Assembly (NCBI GenBank): GCA_002205965.3
Contig: NADL03000599.1
Span: forward strand, 62,001 to 126,000
Direction of reading: 5' to 3'
DNA length: 64,000 bases
DNA from: Kappaphycus alvarezii
Taxonomy: Eukaryota > Rhodophyta > Florideophyceae > Gigartinales > Solieriaceae
Made by a program: the position numbers and the translations under genes. Of the stretch, positions 1 to 12,592 are shown one piece after another. The notes beneath the pieces were generated by a model that worked only from the letters and a program-made list of their open reading frames with translations, was not told the DNA's origin and ran no database searches. Within the stretch, counting starts at the first letter, position 1. Every line of letters begins with the position of its first letter.

Positions 1-2080
1 TAATTCATTCACCTCTTTTCTTACTACTTGATTATGCTTTGGCGACATTCTGCGGGCTTTCGAATGTATCCGAGTCTCATCCGTCAACTCGAGAGAATGT
101 ACCACCGTCACTCAAGCCGGCTCCATATCATGTATGTCTCACGCTATAACGTCCGTATCCTTGAGCTCATTCACCAATTTCTTCTGGTTCTCCTCCTTTA
201 TATGCTTCACATTCGATACGAGAAACACGGAATGATTCGATTCCTCGTCTTCCTTGGTGGACCCGCCCCCCAACATCAGGCCCTCTGGATCGGGCTCCTA
301 CAGTTCCTTTTTTACGATCAACAGCGTCAATTGATGCTCGGTCTCCGACCCACCATCGCTGCCGTCTGACTCTGATGAGGACGAGACGGGAAACTGCTCT
401 CCATCAGACTCTCCAGAGGTTGTGAAATCCTCGCTATAAGTCCGCATCCCGTCAATCACTGGGGGCTCACAGAGTAGCGGTAAAAGCGCCTTATTCCTCA
501 TAACGACCACGGTTGACCTGCTGCCGCCCGTAATACAGGTTTGCCTGCATGTATTCTAATGCAGGACTGCCAACAATAGTATCGACTGGCGCGTTCCGTA
601 CCACCAAGAAGCCCAGAGGCACCACCAGGGTTCTAAGGAAACTGGAACCTCCTGTACACGCCCAATAACTTCAGCCAGCGCTCCACCGGCGACGGAGATC
701 TGACGATCTGTAGTCATCGGAGCGAGTGCCAGCCTCTCGCGAAAGTCCCAGGCCATCAGTTTTGGAACTATAGCCCTGTATAGCAGGGCGTACGTCCCCG
801 TTCAATAAGCCTTCAAGGCCACGAACTTCAACCGACGAGAAGAGATTTCGGGGTGAATTTTCATGGGAGCCTGAGTCACCTTGACAGTCTTGGAAACCAG
901 ACGCTTCAACTGGTTCCTTGCTTAATCCCCGTCTCCACGGAAAGACTGCCCGAAGTTCATTCTCGAACAGGCCAAATCCAGTTCTGCGACCACATTAAAC
1001 TTCACTACGTAGTCCTAGAGGGCTTCTGCTGCATTCTCGGTCTTCCTTGCCATATTTTTCTTCTTCCTTGGCTCCGACACGATCATCGGCTGGCGAACGA
1101 GAGGGGCCTTATTCATCAGCGCGTCGATGCCCATGAAATTTTCCCTGCGTTGCTTCGGAAGGGCTTTGACTTCGGCGTTCCTTTTTGCCACGGTCACAAA
1201 ATCGCCCTTGCGAGCCTTCTGGACGACGACAAACCGCTTGTCCTCATTCTTTTCCCATAGTTTAAGTTCTTCTTTCGACTCCAAGCTTGCTCCGACAATT
1301 TCTACACGACTATCTCCATCTTGCTGTCCCTTTTACCAGCAAATTGCCTCTGAGTGACCTCTCTTCCCACAGAAACACCACCGAGTGTGTCTGTGGGGTT
1401 CTGCGGGCACTGTGCGGCCCGTTGGCCCCTTCGCCCACAAAAATGCAACTAAAGTCGTCATCGACCATAGCGTCAGGTTTTCTCCTCTAAAAATGCTTCT
1501 TAACGAAGAGAGACAACTCCGCAAACTGTCCCGCAAGCTGATCAACCTTTTTCTTTAGCTGATGCGGCTTTAAATTATGCACGTCAGGCCTCTGCAGAAT
1601 CCTCCTCGAAGCGACAAAAGGCATTCGAGCCCCCTCCTTGTCGGCAAAGAATGCATTATTTCCTAACTGAAAGTCTTCAATTGCCTTTTTAAGTTCCTTG
1701 TAGTCCGACGGCGCTCGATAAATAACGAAAACAGCCAACTACGGGTGTGTCGCCACTGCCTTCCGAAGCAAACCGAAAGAAGACGTCTCGTTGAAGCCTG
1801 AGCTCTTTTAGAAGGCATCTTCTTCTTGACGACATAGTACTTCTCGTCGTCTCCAGTGAGGGACCAATCTTGTGAAACGAGTCGTATTAGAAGTCCAAAG
1901 CAGCCCTCTCGAGATGGCACATAATCTGGAGGGCCTTCTTGCTGTCCGTCTTTCCGCGCATAACGACGTTCTCGAACGCGAAAAGGAAACGAACAATTGC
2001 GAAAGAGGGAGATACATCAAAAGAGAAGTTAGAGGCGTTGGAGTCTGTCATAGCATCTTCGAACCATGGATGCGGTACCA
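1..2080 (-). mobile_element. Ty3/gypsy retrotransposon, 5' part (gag, protease, start of RT), degenerate, runs off the left edge
   Basis: Minus-strand relic of the same family as the complete element at 14064-20557. From the right, gag begins at the ATG near 2079, immediately downstream of the primer-binding site, and resembles the gag at 19940-20320 (shared FAFENVVMRGK / FAYENLVLRGK type segment). A zinc-knuckle-like Cys/His box lies near 1337-1376. Its first Cys position is Trp, so the spacing reads C-x1-C-x4-H-x4-C instead of C-x2-C-x4-H-x4-C. The protease and linker region (about 298-760) matches 18835-19450 in the other copy, including an acidic Ser/Glu/Asp-rich linker. The window edge cuts it just inside the reverse transcriptase. 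Reading is spread over several frames with stops, so it is a pseudogene. Plus-strand open frames here are antisense shadows, since equivalent ones occur at 18820-19011. Confidence 0.85.
2067..2080 (-). other. Primer-binding site of the gypsy family (partial copy)
   Basis: Read on the minus strand this begins TGGTACCGCATCCA directly after the LTR end ...TTTCA. A PBS begins with TGG because it pairs with the CCA end of a tRNA. The same sequence sits at the same place in the complete element (20306-20319), which supports the assignment. The priming tRNA was not identified. Confidence 0.6.
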
Positions 2081-2280
2081 TGAAATGCTTGGAAATGTCT
2101 TTCATTCTATCCTACCCTGCCTACTGCAGGCCAAGCGTAAACTTTTGTCTCCCTTTTTTACATCAACACTCGACACAGTACAGTACAGTATATATGTATT
2201 TACTGTACTGTGCCGGGTGTAATGCGCCTAACCCTACATTAGCTTGGGGAGATACAGTACAGCATCTCCCCAGATCAGCA
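2081..2280 (-). repeat. Probable 5' LTR of the left gypsy copy, diverged
   Basis: Starts on the plus strand with TGAAATGCTT, the same start as the two LTRs of the 14-20 kb element, and abuts the PBS. It contains the GTACAGTAC-type tandem palindromes (2175-2215) that also occur in the other LTRs. The outer end is not certain. A CA at about 2280 is only a candidate. Confidence 0.5.
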
Positions 2281-2702
2281 AGCGAGCTCGCACAGGTGAC
2301 ACAGTGCATACGTTGGACTTTCATACAGTTTGGAACAGTACGACATTACGTACACAATGGAGTTAGTAATATACAAAGAAACTGTTGTCGCCAAACTACA
2401 TTGTATTACAGAGCAAACAATGCGACAGAAAGGATATACAATACATGTACCTTGATAGTGTAGTGAAGGCATTTCAAGAGAAAGGCCTTGAAAATAAACT
2501 GTACAGAACTTACTGAAACTTGATGGCATCCGATTTGGTACACGCGAAAGGGAGTTGCTACTAGCAAGTGGCAACTCAGTAGTGACTGTAACGTAATGTA
2601 TTGTATGCGAAAATCAACAATTTGTAACCTCCATGCAGAAATGCTTTTGAGTTTTTGATGTACCGTCGTCTATCGAAAACTGTTTCCTTTTCTTTGCAGC
2701 TT

Positions 2703-3458
2703 TCATGTGGGCTGAGGTACGTAAGTGACGCTAAGGGTCGTGGACCGATGGGAATGGCCTTTCTCAATCACGGAAATACGGGGATCCTTCCCTTTTGTCT
2801 GGTCCTGTGCTGCCCGAGAGTGTGCGTTAGAGGCGCAGTGGAAGTCCTTTTCACGCAGAGTGCTAAAGACCTTATTGCACATCTTACACCGGAACCTCCG
2901 CTTCTCGTACTTCTTTTGCTGTGTCCGACGTTCCCGGTCGATAGCGACTTTCTGCGCTGTCCTACAACGAAGTGCCGTCCGGGAGTCCCCTTGATAGTCA
3001 AAAGTAATCAATTTCCTGACTGGACCTTCTATTTCAGTTTCTTTCCACACAACAAAGGAACTAATAGGGCCCCGTCTTTGTTCTTTTTGAGTCTTTTTCT
3101 CGCGCAACTGCCGAAACTCACTCTTTTCCTCGCTGGAGAACTCAGCAAATGAGTAGTCGTCTCGCCTGTGCTTCTCTTTGAGTTTCTCCCAACGCTTTTC
3201 CTCTGCTCTGGAGCCGAATATGTCGGAGAGATTCTTTGGGGCAGCCACAAGATTCATTGTAGAGGTGCAACTCGATCTCGGAGCCGAAGACGACCGAGAC
3301 TCCGGGTTGGAATTCGATTCAGTTTCCGTACTTTCACCTTTGTACTCGGAGGAACTGACTTCCCTAGCTTCTTCGTTGAAAAAGGGGTGTCCAGGATAGT
3401 GGGAATTATTGGATCCGTTATCAGTATGCTCCTCAGCCTTTGGATTATTACCAATCAT
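2703..3458 (-). CDS. C2H2 zinc-finger protein, 251 aa, intact
   Basis: Intronless open frame from an ATG at 3458. The first 70 residues are Ser/Glu/Asn-rich and low in complexity. Residues 85-185 are strongly charged and probably helical, with many Lys/Arg/Glu. A single zinc finger follows at residues 191-213 with Cys191, Cys194, His207 and His213 (C-x2-C-x12-H-x5-H). That spacing is the one found in U1-type/Jaz-type fingers of RNA- or dsRNA-binding proteins rather than in classical DNA-binding arrays. The last 40 residues are basic. The architecture of one finger after a charged helical segment resembles splicing or ribosome-biogenesis factors, but no specific orthologue was recognised. It is uninterrupted while all neighbours are broken transposons, so it is probably a functional host gene. 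Confidence 0.7.
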   Translation of the reverse strand: MIGNNPKAEEHTDNGSNNSHYPGHPFFNEEAREVSSSEYKGESTETESNSNPESRSSSAPRSSCTSTMNLVAAPKNLSDIFGSRAEEKRWEKLKEKHRRDDYSFAEFSSEEKSEFRQLREKKTQKEQRRGPISSFVVWKETEIEGPVRKLITFDYQGDSRTALRCRTAQKVAIDRERRTQQKKYEKRRFRCKMCNKVFSTLREKDFHCASNAHSRAAQDQTKGKDPRISVIEKGHSHRSTTLSVTYVPQPT

Positions 3459-3735
3459 GCATTGGGTTTTTACGTAGGCAGACTAGAAAGCAAAATCTCA
3501 ACACCAGCTTAGAATTACTTAATCTCTTCCGGGGCTTCTTAGGAGGTAGCAGGTTGCCTTATAAGTTGGGCAAGGGTTCCTCAGTAGGGCGGACAGAGCA
3601 AGACAGACTGTCTGATAAATTTGAGCAGGGATTCCCCGAGAGCAACCGGATTTTACTGTTGCTTATAATAAATTTGACCAGGTTTTCGCTCCTTTAGATC
3701 CAAGTTCACAACTTGAATCCCCAGATGGAGTAACA

Positions 3736-3925
3736 GGCGCGGCGCACACCATCCTCTGTATAGTATAGTATACTAGTGTGTGGAGGAGGCCAAATCAAGT
3801 ACCTCCCCTGAGCCTGCGAAAGCAGTTACAGGCACGGCACATAACAGCCTTTGTATCGCACAATAGACTATCGTTTGGCGGAGACCAACTCGCGAGTGAG
3901 TCCAGCAACGCCAAGGAGTAGCGGG
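3736..3925. repeat. Tandem duplication, about 94 bp unit, two copies
   Basis: Unit 1 starts at ACAGGCGCGGCGCACA (about 3736) and unit 2 at ACAGGCACGGCACATA (about 3830). The two can be followed through 'CCTcTGTAT', 'GGAGGaGgCCAA' and similar blocks. Unit 1 contains a GTATAGTATAGTATAC stretch. No coding potential is recognised. Confidence 0.5.
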
Positions 3926-3959
3926 AACAGAGAAAAACGGCAGCAGCAGCGATGGTCGA

Positions 3960-4200
3960 TGATGTATTTGTCGGTGGTGATCCGTGGTGCAGTGGTAGTG
4001 TCGGTGGTACAATAGTCGGTGGTCGGTGGTGCAGCAGTATGTGATCGGTGGTGCAGTGGTCTATCGTATATGGTGCAGTGGTCTATCGCAGGTGGTGCAG
4101 AGTCTATGGTCGGGGGGTGCGTGGTCTTTGGTCGGGGTGCAGTGGTATATGGTCGAGGTGCAGTGGTCGTGGGTTTGTGGTGCAGTGGTCTATTAATGCA
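3960..4200. repeat. G/T-rich minisatellite built on GGTGCAGTGGTC
   Basis: The motif GGTGCAGTGGTCTAT and variants recur about ten times at irregular spacing of 18-30 bp (for example 'ggtgcagtggtctatcg', 'ggtgcagtggtatatgg'). The repeat keeps frames open on both strands, giving His/Thr/Pro-rich translation on minus and Gly/Val/Trp-rich on plus. These frames are not taken as genes. Confidence 0.7.
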
Positions 4201-5840
4201 CCTTTTGTAGGCCTGCATCGTGATACCGATGCTGGCCTACTGATGTTTTATTGAAGTCTGTAATACTGCACAAGGTTGAGGTACGTGAGCGAGGGGTGGA
4301 AGTAAGTCTTTTGAGTAGGTTACGCTCTCTTTTAAGTACTGGAAAGTAAAGGACATTTCAAGCTGTTCAGTAAGATGCGAAAGTAACGTTACTGTTCAAT
4401 TTGATAGAAGGCTCTGCGATGCGGATCCAAAAAGCTGTGATCTTGACATGGGTTGGGAGGAATAATAGGTCTTCTGGTTGGGAAATACGACGAATTTTGT
4501 CGCTGAAGATGTTTTAGAATGGCAACAGAAGTACGTTATGGCCACAAAAGATCTGTTAAATGTCAGTATATAGACCTCATGTCAATAAAAAAACCCGGAG
4601 ACGAAAGTGGCTTCAGAGTACGGAGTTTTTGGGTCATTTTTTCAAGGAGGCGAAGCGGGTTCGTCGAAATGCATAAATAGTTTGAAGAAATCGCCGCCAG
4701 GTGCATCATTGTGGGACCGTCGTTAAAGAGGTTAGTAAAATCGGTCTGCACGACGATAAAACGACACCTGGACCACAATACTGTTTTAGGTGTTGTATAG
4801 CTGCGTTTATGGTGTTTTTGGTTGCGACTGTTAGTGTTCATAAGAATAGTTTTGATTTCCGAGTGCTTTAGGATTTAGTGCGGCTTTGGATGCTGTAAAG
4901 TGGGACACTAATCCTTTTCGGAAGGTATTCAGAAAAGCCTTAGTTTCATTAGCTTTAAGGGAGAGTTGATCGGCTTCCTTAGTGGCTTAAGGATCGCATT
5001 ACTCCCTGAGAGCGACGCTCTGGGCATCGAACTCGTCGAAATTGGCGCGAAATTTATAGTTGATATGGCTGTGATTTGACGTGTTTTGGTGGCTGACTTC
5101 GCCTGAAATATATTTTGTCTGCCGCAGGTCATTGAGGACGTTGGCCGTTATTTTTTATAAATTTGTGCGGGTAAGACTGTATTCTACTAGTGGGGAGAGG
5201 TTTATGTCATTCTACTAAGCAGTCTACTTATCTAGAGAGTAAGCGATGGATGTCATAGTTTGCGCTTGCTGAAGAGAATGCTCAGGTGTGTGGTTCAAAT
5301 CTGGCGGGGTTCGATGGGCTGGGGTGATGGCCTGGGTCGGGGTTTGAGTTTTCTAGTAGTGTTGGGAGTGTATTTATGGATGTATTTCGCAGAGATTCCA
5401 CTCGAAGAAGTACGAAGGACAGGTACTTTTCATAAGGATAGACATGTTTTCGGCTAAAGGGGGAAAGCCTTGGGTGTTTTACTCCTGGAAGATTTATCCG
5501 ATCAATCGGCTAAAGTAAAGGTTGCGGAGAGGAATCAGGAACCTTTTCGTGGGTAGAGATTGGATTCGCGTGGTTGTCTGGGCATTTAGTGCGAGGGAGG
5601 TGGTCTGGGCTTGTGGAAGCTGACGGTGTGACCGGTTAAGAGCGGGAAAGTGAGAAAGCATATCGCGTCATTAAGGCGTGGAAGAGAGAGATTGGGGCGG
5701 GAGAAGGTGCCAATCGGCGATAAATTTAAGGGTTACAGGATGTCAAGATGGATTTTCGTTGGCATGAAAATTGTAAGCAGTCAATCCCCTGTTCTTGGCG
5801 TGACATACAAACTTTTGTCTCTAGTCCCCGCTTTTGTATT
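4201..5840. other. No gene recognised; contains one copy of a dispersed repeat
   Basis: Short open frames of up to 92 codons on both strands, none with a recognisable domain. The segment around 5460-5505 is the reverse complement of a repeat found at about 49325-49400 and 50322-50400 (core 'AGTAAAACACCCAA'). Confidence 0.5.
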
Positions 5841-6440
5841 TCATTCTCTACATAGCACATACTGTTGATAAAGCAGGCTAAATGAGCATTCTATTTCGCA
5901 TGGGGACCGTGGAATTGAATGTACGTATATTTTCAATGCCACGTAAAGCTTAAATAAATCATTGCAAAGCTGAATATTCTCACTTGGATCGGTTGCTTGT
6001 CGGAAAGTAACATCGGCGGCAGAGCTTTTGGTTGGGTAGTTGCGAAACTTCACTCCATCTTTCAGCAAATCTGCAAATCTCATAGTTTTTATAGACTTAC
6101 TCACAAGGAAGCACAGGTAGGCTTGCTCATGCCATCGATGAACCTAGTAATCAGTCACTCGAAAGTTGGATCCTTCAATTTAAAAACTGTCACGAGTATA
6201 TTCCAATTTAAACCATGTTTCAGTAACACTAATGACATGAAAAAAAATATTTCCACACATACAGAGATTTACATCTAGCACCAATGTTGTAAAATCGATC
6301 CACTGTTTCGGAAAGCATGTCCCAAACGGCGTGGAACTCAGTTGCATCGAATTTTGGCATTTGTTGGAGCGAGCTATTTCTGTTACAATCGTACAATGCA
6401 TCAAAGAAATGGGCAGCTGGGGTCTTTTGAATCATCACTG
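5841..6440 (-). pseudogene. DDE transposase relic, same family as 54070-55350
   Basis: Minus-strand fragments in two frames. The first (6438 to 6229) includes a FHAVWDMLSETV segment. It is followed by a stretch that reads like the wing before the catalytic domain. The second (6104 to 5841) contains FRNYPTKSSAADVTFRQATD, which aligns with FKYFPCTRYATDVTFQQGNR in the better-kept copy at 54.6 kb, a DDE_Tnp-like endonuclease. The DGT-like first catalytic region is at this point, and the rest of the catalytic core is missing or unreadable. Multiple stops and frame changes mark it as dead. Confidence 0.6.
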
Positions 6441-9400
6441 TCCCGAAGACGCGGGTTTCAGCTGTACCTGGAAAGTTCTTGATCCCGTTTTAAAGCATAA
6501 TTGGCAAGGGTGTGAAGCGAGTTTTGTACTGCGGTATGCGTCGACACCAGAATCTCTGGCTATTGGGTATTCCGAGACAATTTATATTGCTTGGTCATGG
6601 TGGATGGAGGTGGCAGTTTTCAGGAGCCTATACACGAGTCACTACGCAGCAAAAGGGTCTTTTTTGGATAATAAGGATTAATTATGCAATCACCAAGAGT
6701 TTGAATAAGCACGAGACTTTTAAATTTTGCTGCTCTATATTTGACTTTGGACGAAGCGGTTACTTTGGCACCAAACTTAAATAACAGCGATGAATGATTT
6801 GGAATTATCCATATCACTCAAGTTACGCATCGCTATCATTTTCAAGAACTGATTTGTACTGTACCCAATACAGTGTCCGGTAATCTACTGACTCTTTCCC
6901 ATGTCCTCCAGATTTGATTTCGATCTAATGCAGTTGTTTCCATAAGGCTCGTGCGAAGCTGTAGATTATAGGTTTGGCGAAAATTAGAGGTATAGCATAC
7001 TGTGGTAGACTTGCGGCGTTAGCGGCGAGGCTGCAGAAACGTTTAGACTCATTTATTAGACTAGAACGGTTTTTTAGGTTGAAATATAAGTATTGCTTCT
7101 TGTTCGTATTAATTAGACTCCCAAAGCCGACGAGGCCTTACTCAGGCAAGTAGCTGCGGTAAAATAGCTCTCGCACAATATTTTAGTACTAGATTATTAT
7201 TGTAGAGAATAAATTCTATACCAGCTCAAATCCCAAGCGGAAGCTACAGAGGACCCTACTGTGGGGTTTTGAGTGCAAACAAAAGGTAATAGATGGTAGA
7301 ACTGTTGGTTGATGCTTCCGCTAAACAGAAAGAAGCGTTAAACTAGGGTTTATATGGAAAAATTACTCAACACCAGCAGAGATAAATTTTAAACAAACTG
7401 TAGTGGATTAAATAGTATTCTAGAAAAAGCAATCCTAGAGTTATCAAACTACAAGGCTGTGAAGGCTCATGTAGCAGCCATCAATGATACCGGTAGGACG
7501 AAACATCATGTCTAAGTTATATTTGTCCAATTAGCAACGAGGCGTAAAGAAATTGCTGATTGGTGAGGTCAAAAATGTTTCAAAAACCACGCGAGACAGC
7601 CATGATGGCTTCATATCATTTACGTTTTACACCGGTGCCTGGTTCTGGTGCACAAGTCGCACGGATGCCTCTTACTGTGTAAATCCTTGGTAATGTTTAC
7701 TGGAGGGATAGTGTGAGCGTATTTGAGGTATTTTATGGGCATGATCGTTACACACACTTTACAAAAAACACTACAATCATGCATAAAACAGTGTAAATAC
7801 ATATTTTAACTACATATGTAGGATATAAAAATATGGATTAACTAGCCTTAAATATCAGTTTTGATAAAATAAATATCCTACAGAAGAATTTTGTGAACCT
7901 GATGACTCGTTCAGGCCGCTCCTCGGCCGGGACCTGTATTTATTATACTCTAGGTAGACCAGAAAAGGCAAAAATACATTGACTAAATGCAGCACCGCGA
8001 GCTCTTTAGGAAACCGAGGGCCCCAAGGCCCCTGAAGTAGTGTACATTTAACGTTTTGCTAACCAGCCAAGTACAGCAACAAGGGATACCACGATAACAA
8101 GTAGACTTCTCGCCAATTAAATAAACCTAATAGAAAAAGCGCTAGCTATAAGGGGAGCCTAAAAGGTAAATTGCATCACTGAACTATTTTGAACGTGTAT
8201 AGTGTGGGTGGTTATCTTAATCAAATACAGTATTTGACAACTAACTTATCGACTGTACCTGAATTTAGTCGATTCGACTAGGTCACCCAGGATATGACTA
8301 GCATTACTGTACAAGTGGGTGTAGGTAGAGCGTATTTACGTCTGACACTTGCGTGTTTTTTATTTGTAGAGGTATGATTGATGATTGATGAGAAAGGATG
8401 ACTACTCTAGCAGAGATAGCTATCTTTAATACTAATTTGTAAACAACCCTTCCACAAAAAAATTTTCAAGGTATTAATACGTAATATTTAGTCGGGTATT
8501 GAAAAAATAAATGTAAACAGAGACGGTACAGTATATAGTACTATGGATAGGACCAATTCATGGATTAGGCCTCTGAGTAACATTCGGGGGCCAGTATTAT
8601 AGAAAAAATGTTAGTTATCAGCTTTCTTGTGTCTCAATTAGGTAGAGCCTGCCCAGTGTAGCATACAACAGATAGATCCGGGCTATTAATCGGCTTCGGA
8701 ACAACAGTATGTGGTAGGTAGGATCTAAAGCGGCTGTTAGTTATATGTTGTAGTGTGTATACTTTATATAGCGCCTGTCCAGTGTATCATACATTAAATA
8801 GGTCCAAATGATGTTGTCTGGCTTCACAACTACAAATGAGAGCCAGTAAATAGATGGAGACGGTTGCTTTTCAGTGGTTGTATCTCTGCATATAATTTAG
8901 GAGGTCCAGTATAGTATACCACAGATAGGTAAATGTATGGTATCCAACTTCGAAGAAACAGCTGAATGCGGTTAAAAATGTAGATAATTTTTTGGCGCGA
9001 TTCTTTTCTTCACAGTAAGAGAGATACTCTTTACGTACAGTTTCTAGAGCCTCTGCAAGGACTGAGCGACTTTTCACTTGAGCACTAACGATACATTATC
9101 CCTCCAGAACGGGTCAATTCGGGACAGAAGGAAAATTTCAGGACCAAAACAGTGTACACCCGCCAAACAACAACTGTCCAAGTATGCCTTACGCCTTTCC
9201 TCTACCAAGAAGTTTGATACTACGTGGTCTGCGGCTGCAATAATTAACTATGCACGGATCCAATGAACGATACATCGATCGATGACGTTGTAGAGAGCAA
9301 CTAAAGCAAAGACAAGTGCCACCGATTCAGTCAGAATGATATACCGTGAAAATTCGCTTGCATTATTAGACTACAATATGAAGAAAATACCAAAGCTAGA

Positions 9401-11475
9401 AATAAGCTTCCTATTAGAGCGATAGCTTCCATCTCATCTGTCAGCATTGGTTTTGTTGGAGAAATGAAGCAGTGTATGGATAAGGGAAATGAAAAACGTT
9501 TGCGATTCTCGGAGGAAATCGTTACGAGGAAAGAGTAACTGATTTGAAAGCAGCAGATTAGGAGGTAATTTTCCAGCGCCTTCGGTATTGTGCGCATCGG
9601 GTAGATTCATGGGAGAGGTTGATTCGGATGGTCTTCCTGGTTTTGAAAACAGTATTAATTCCCAGAAAATATTGCAGGCCTTCCTCGCAAGTCATCGTGA
9701 ACGGGAATATTGAGCCTGGGAAAGCAAAAAAGGCTCAAAACTAAATGCGAAGAATACCACCATTTCGATCTCATTTTAGTAAATTTCTGGAGATTGAAGG
9801 GCGAAATTTTGGTATCGTTTCGAACTAAAACCGCATTTCGAACATGAAAGAAACAGCAGTTGATGGCATATAGGGCGTAAAGTATAAATTCCTTACTACT
9901 ACCGCACATAGTCACGCAGGAGGGTACAAGGCGTGCGGCAGCACCAAGTGGGCTTATAAACACATCAAAGCAGTATTTTAGTGTTTCTAGTAGTGGTGTA
10001 AAGATTGATTGTTTCTTCTAAGTGAAAAGAAAGATAAGTAATGAGCGCTGTTTTGATCTTGCTCAGGACACTTTCAGGGAAGCTGCTGAGCATGTTACCT
10101 CCCGTTTCTCTTCTGAAAATGGGTCCAGTTGTCTTCCGCTGTTGTGAAAATCACCAAAAACGGTCCGAAGGAAAGTTACACTCCACGAAACCATCAAAAA
10201 CATCAAAAGTTTCCTTCATAAAACTGCACGGAAAGAGAATGTCATTCTAACTCTTGATGTACAGACGTCTCGAAACGGAATAGGTTGCATTGAAGAATGT
10301 AAAGAAAACAACATTGAAGCAGTGATTGTATCTGGAAAACGTATCTAATGTTGCAAACATGCAATAAACATATAGATATAAAATTTAAGATTGGATTTTG
10401 GGACCTTTCAGACTTTTTTGTTCTCTATGAGCAGTCGACGGAGCCCTTTATGGGTTATATAAATTTTTTAAGGATTAAATCGCCGTAGATAACGAATATA
10501 TTTGAAGAAATAGGTCTTTTTCCATTGGAAAAAGATTTTCTGCGCCTTTTTTCTACAAACCTTGATGAATCGCATGACCATGGTCTACCTGTGCTGCTTC
10601 AATTCAAAGAAATGGCGACTAACAAGGCTGAGAATATGAGACCAATTAGTTATGAGCATACCCTTGCATCAACTAAGGAAGCAATTCAGAGTGCCCAAGA
10701 ACCTGCTACAACTGTCAAAGAGATAAGTACAGTACTACCAAATGGTGAGATTGTTAACAAAATCTCCTTGTGAAAGCTAATTCAAAGACAGTAAGCTTCA
10801 ATCACGGATTTGCGCTCCATGCAGCAGAGAAGCATTAGAATGTGTCACTCCGAACGAAGTGTTTGCTCTCCGACAAGCGACGGCTCAACGGAGAGTTTCA
10901 GAAGAATTTGAAAAGCACTGTAAGAAGCAATAAGAACCCACAACGGTTGCCCTTGAAAATTATGATAAAAAGATTCCAGACGTCGAAAGAGAATGCAGAA
11001 AAGTACCTTGTAGAAGGGCTTTGAAATCATTTAAAGTGCTTAATAAGTGCAGTGGAGTAGAGACCGACGTGTGAAGCGAAAGAAGCGGGATTGGTTGCTT
11101 ATCGGTGGTGCAGTTGGGGATATTAGTGGGTTAACGCCTACGGTTCTCAGAATAAAATATGACTAAAACTGAGCAGAAAATTACAGTCTGCAATTCATTT
11201 GCAGAATTCTGCAAACTTCTCGTGACGAAAATGTCTAGAATCCCAGTAGTTAGTGAACATCCGCGAGAAAATTTTACGCGGGAAACCAGCAGTGTGACCA
11301 TGTAGCTTACAATAACAGAACTGATCTTCCCATTATCGATCTATGCCCTCAAAACCCTAAACGGCACCTCCCACCCATCACCGTATCCCTCGACACCCCC
11401 ACCCTATTCTACCACATCTCCGGCTTCATAAAAAAATCTTCCTAACCAAACTAGCACTCAACTTAAACCACCATC
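6441..11475. other. Gene-poor AT-rich stretch, nothing recognised
   Basis: Both strands contain only short frames (about 100 codons or fewer) without known motifs. 7000-9000 is particularly AT-rich. A lone plus-strand frame at 10525-10773 (MEKDFLRLFSTN start) reads like ordinary protein but has no recognised relatives and is followed by stops. It may be a transposon relic. Confidence 0.4.
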
Positions 11476-12375
11476 ATGTTCACAAAAAAAAACTTGGTCA
11501 ACATTCGTCCGCTTGCGGTAGGTAATGCAACAACCGGCAATCAGCAATCTAATAATTCGAAGCAGCAACCTCATAAACCCCCAGCAACCGTGGAGCCTGT
11601 GTCCGTCCAAGTGCCTCAAGCAGATGACGTTCTTGTATCCACTCCTCCGCTCTCAGCAGAAAAAGAATCGAAGGGTCGCTATTCACGGTTCTCTGCATAG
11701 GAAGATATTGTCATTGTTCTTGAAGTTGCCGCCGTAAAGCCCACATAGCGGCATATGGTGGCTTCCTAAAGCGTTTCGAAGTAATTGCAGATAAGTTCAA
11801 TAAAAACCAGCATTCAGCAGAATTTTTCAGCTAAATGCGCTCAAGACAGGTACAAGAGGTTACAGTCGTTATTTTAAATGTTGTATAAAAGGGATCAACC
11901 TCGATCAGGGGTGGGCGGAGAGGTATGGGAGATGGAAGAGCTTCTTTTGATGATGCGCGTAGCACGAGACGATATGGAGACGAAAAAAAGATTGGATAGG
12001 AAGGTAGCTAAAGAGCATGTTGATGAACATGGAAGCAGACCGGTGAAGGTCGGAACACTCAGATTCTAGGAGCATAGCTATTGCAAGAGACATATCGACC
12101 AGCCAGCGTCCTCGTAAGGCAGCACGAACGATCAACGACAGTATAGTTGTAGGAGAAATGGACAGGTTCGTGATGCATCTCCGTGACGCCGATCTCGCTC
12201 GCATTGAGGTCGATAAAGATCATTGTAAATTAGAGCGTGAGAAACTTGCGTTCGAGTCCTAAGAGTGTGAAAAGGATCGCATCGAATGGCGCAGGGAGTT
12301 AGAAACCTCTCAGAAGTTGGAACTTCAGAAGTCCAAGCTTATGATCGAGGAGTGTGGACGGAAATGAAAAAACAC
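11476..12375 (+). pseudogene. Myb/SANT-like protein with C-terminal coiled coil, Harbinger-type accessory gene, broken
   Basis: The ATG at 11476 opens a polar N-terminus, followed by RYSRFSA-x-EDIVIVLEVAAVKP, which resembles helix 1 of a Myb/SANT-like DNA-binding domain. The sequence continues in other frames through KRDQPRSGVGGEVWEMEELLLMM (about 11885-11950) and then a long charged helical segment rich in Lys/Glu/Arg (about 12160-12370) typical of a coiled coil. There is a stop at 11698 and at least two more, plus frame changes. In PIF/Harbinger transposons a Myb-like protein is the partner the transposase needs for DNA binding and nuclear entry. Here the next gene, facing it, is a Harbinger-like transposase (12593-13600), which supports this reading. 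Confidence 0.6.
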
Positions 12376-12592
12376 GAGTTGTTGCGCTTTGGGGACTCAT
12401 TTCCTACTCCGAAATTTAAGTCTAGTCTTCAAGTCTCGCTAGCTTCCCCGCTCGAGCGAGGAAGCTAGTCAGCTCGCGCTTCGCGCGGGATGCGCTACTC
12501 TAACTTTGTCCTTGCTGGTCGGCCCCTCGCGCTCTATAAAGTACTTCATTTTACCTCATTGGGAATGCATTTCTGCAAGTTCTAGAAGTTCA

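Noticed and set aside
28-369. Plus-strand ORF of 113 codons at the left edge
   Set aside because: It is the antisense of gypsy pol; the equivalent plus-strand frame occurs opposite the RT start at 18820-19011.
3868-4218. Minus-strand His/Thr/Pro-rich ORF
   Set aside because: It is the translation of a minisatellite.
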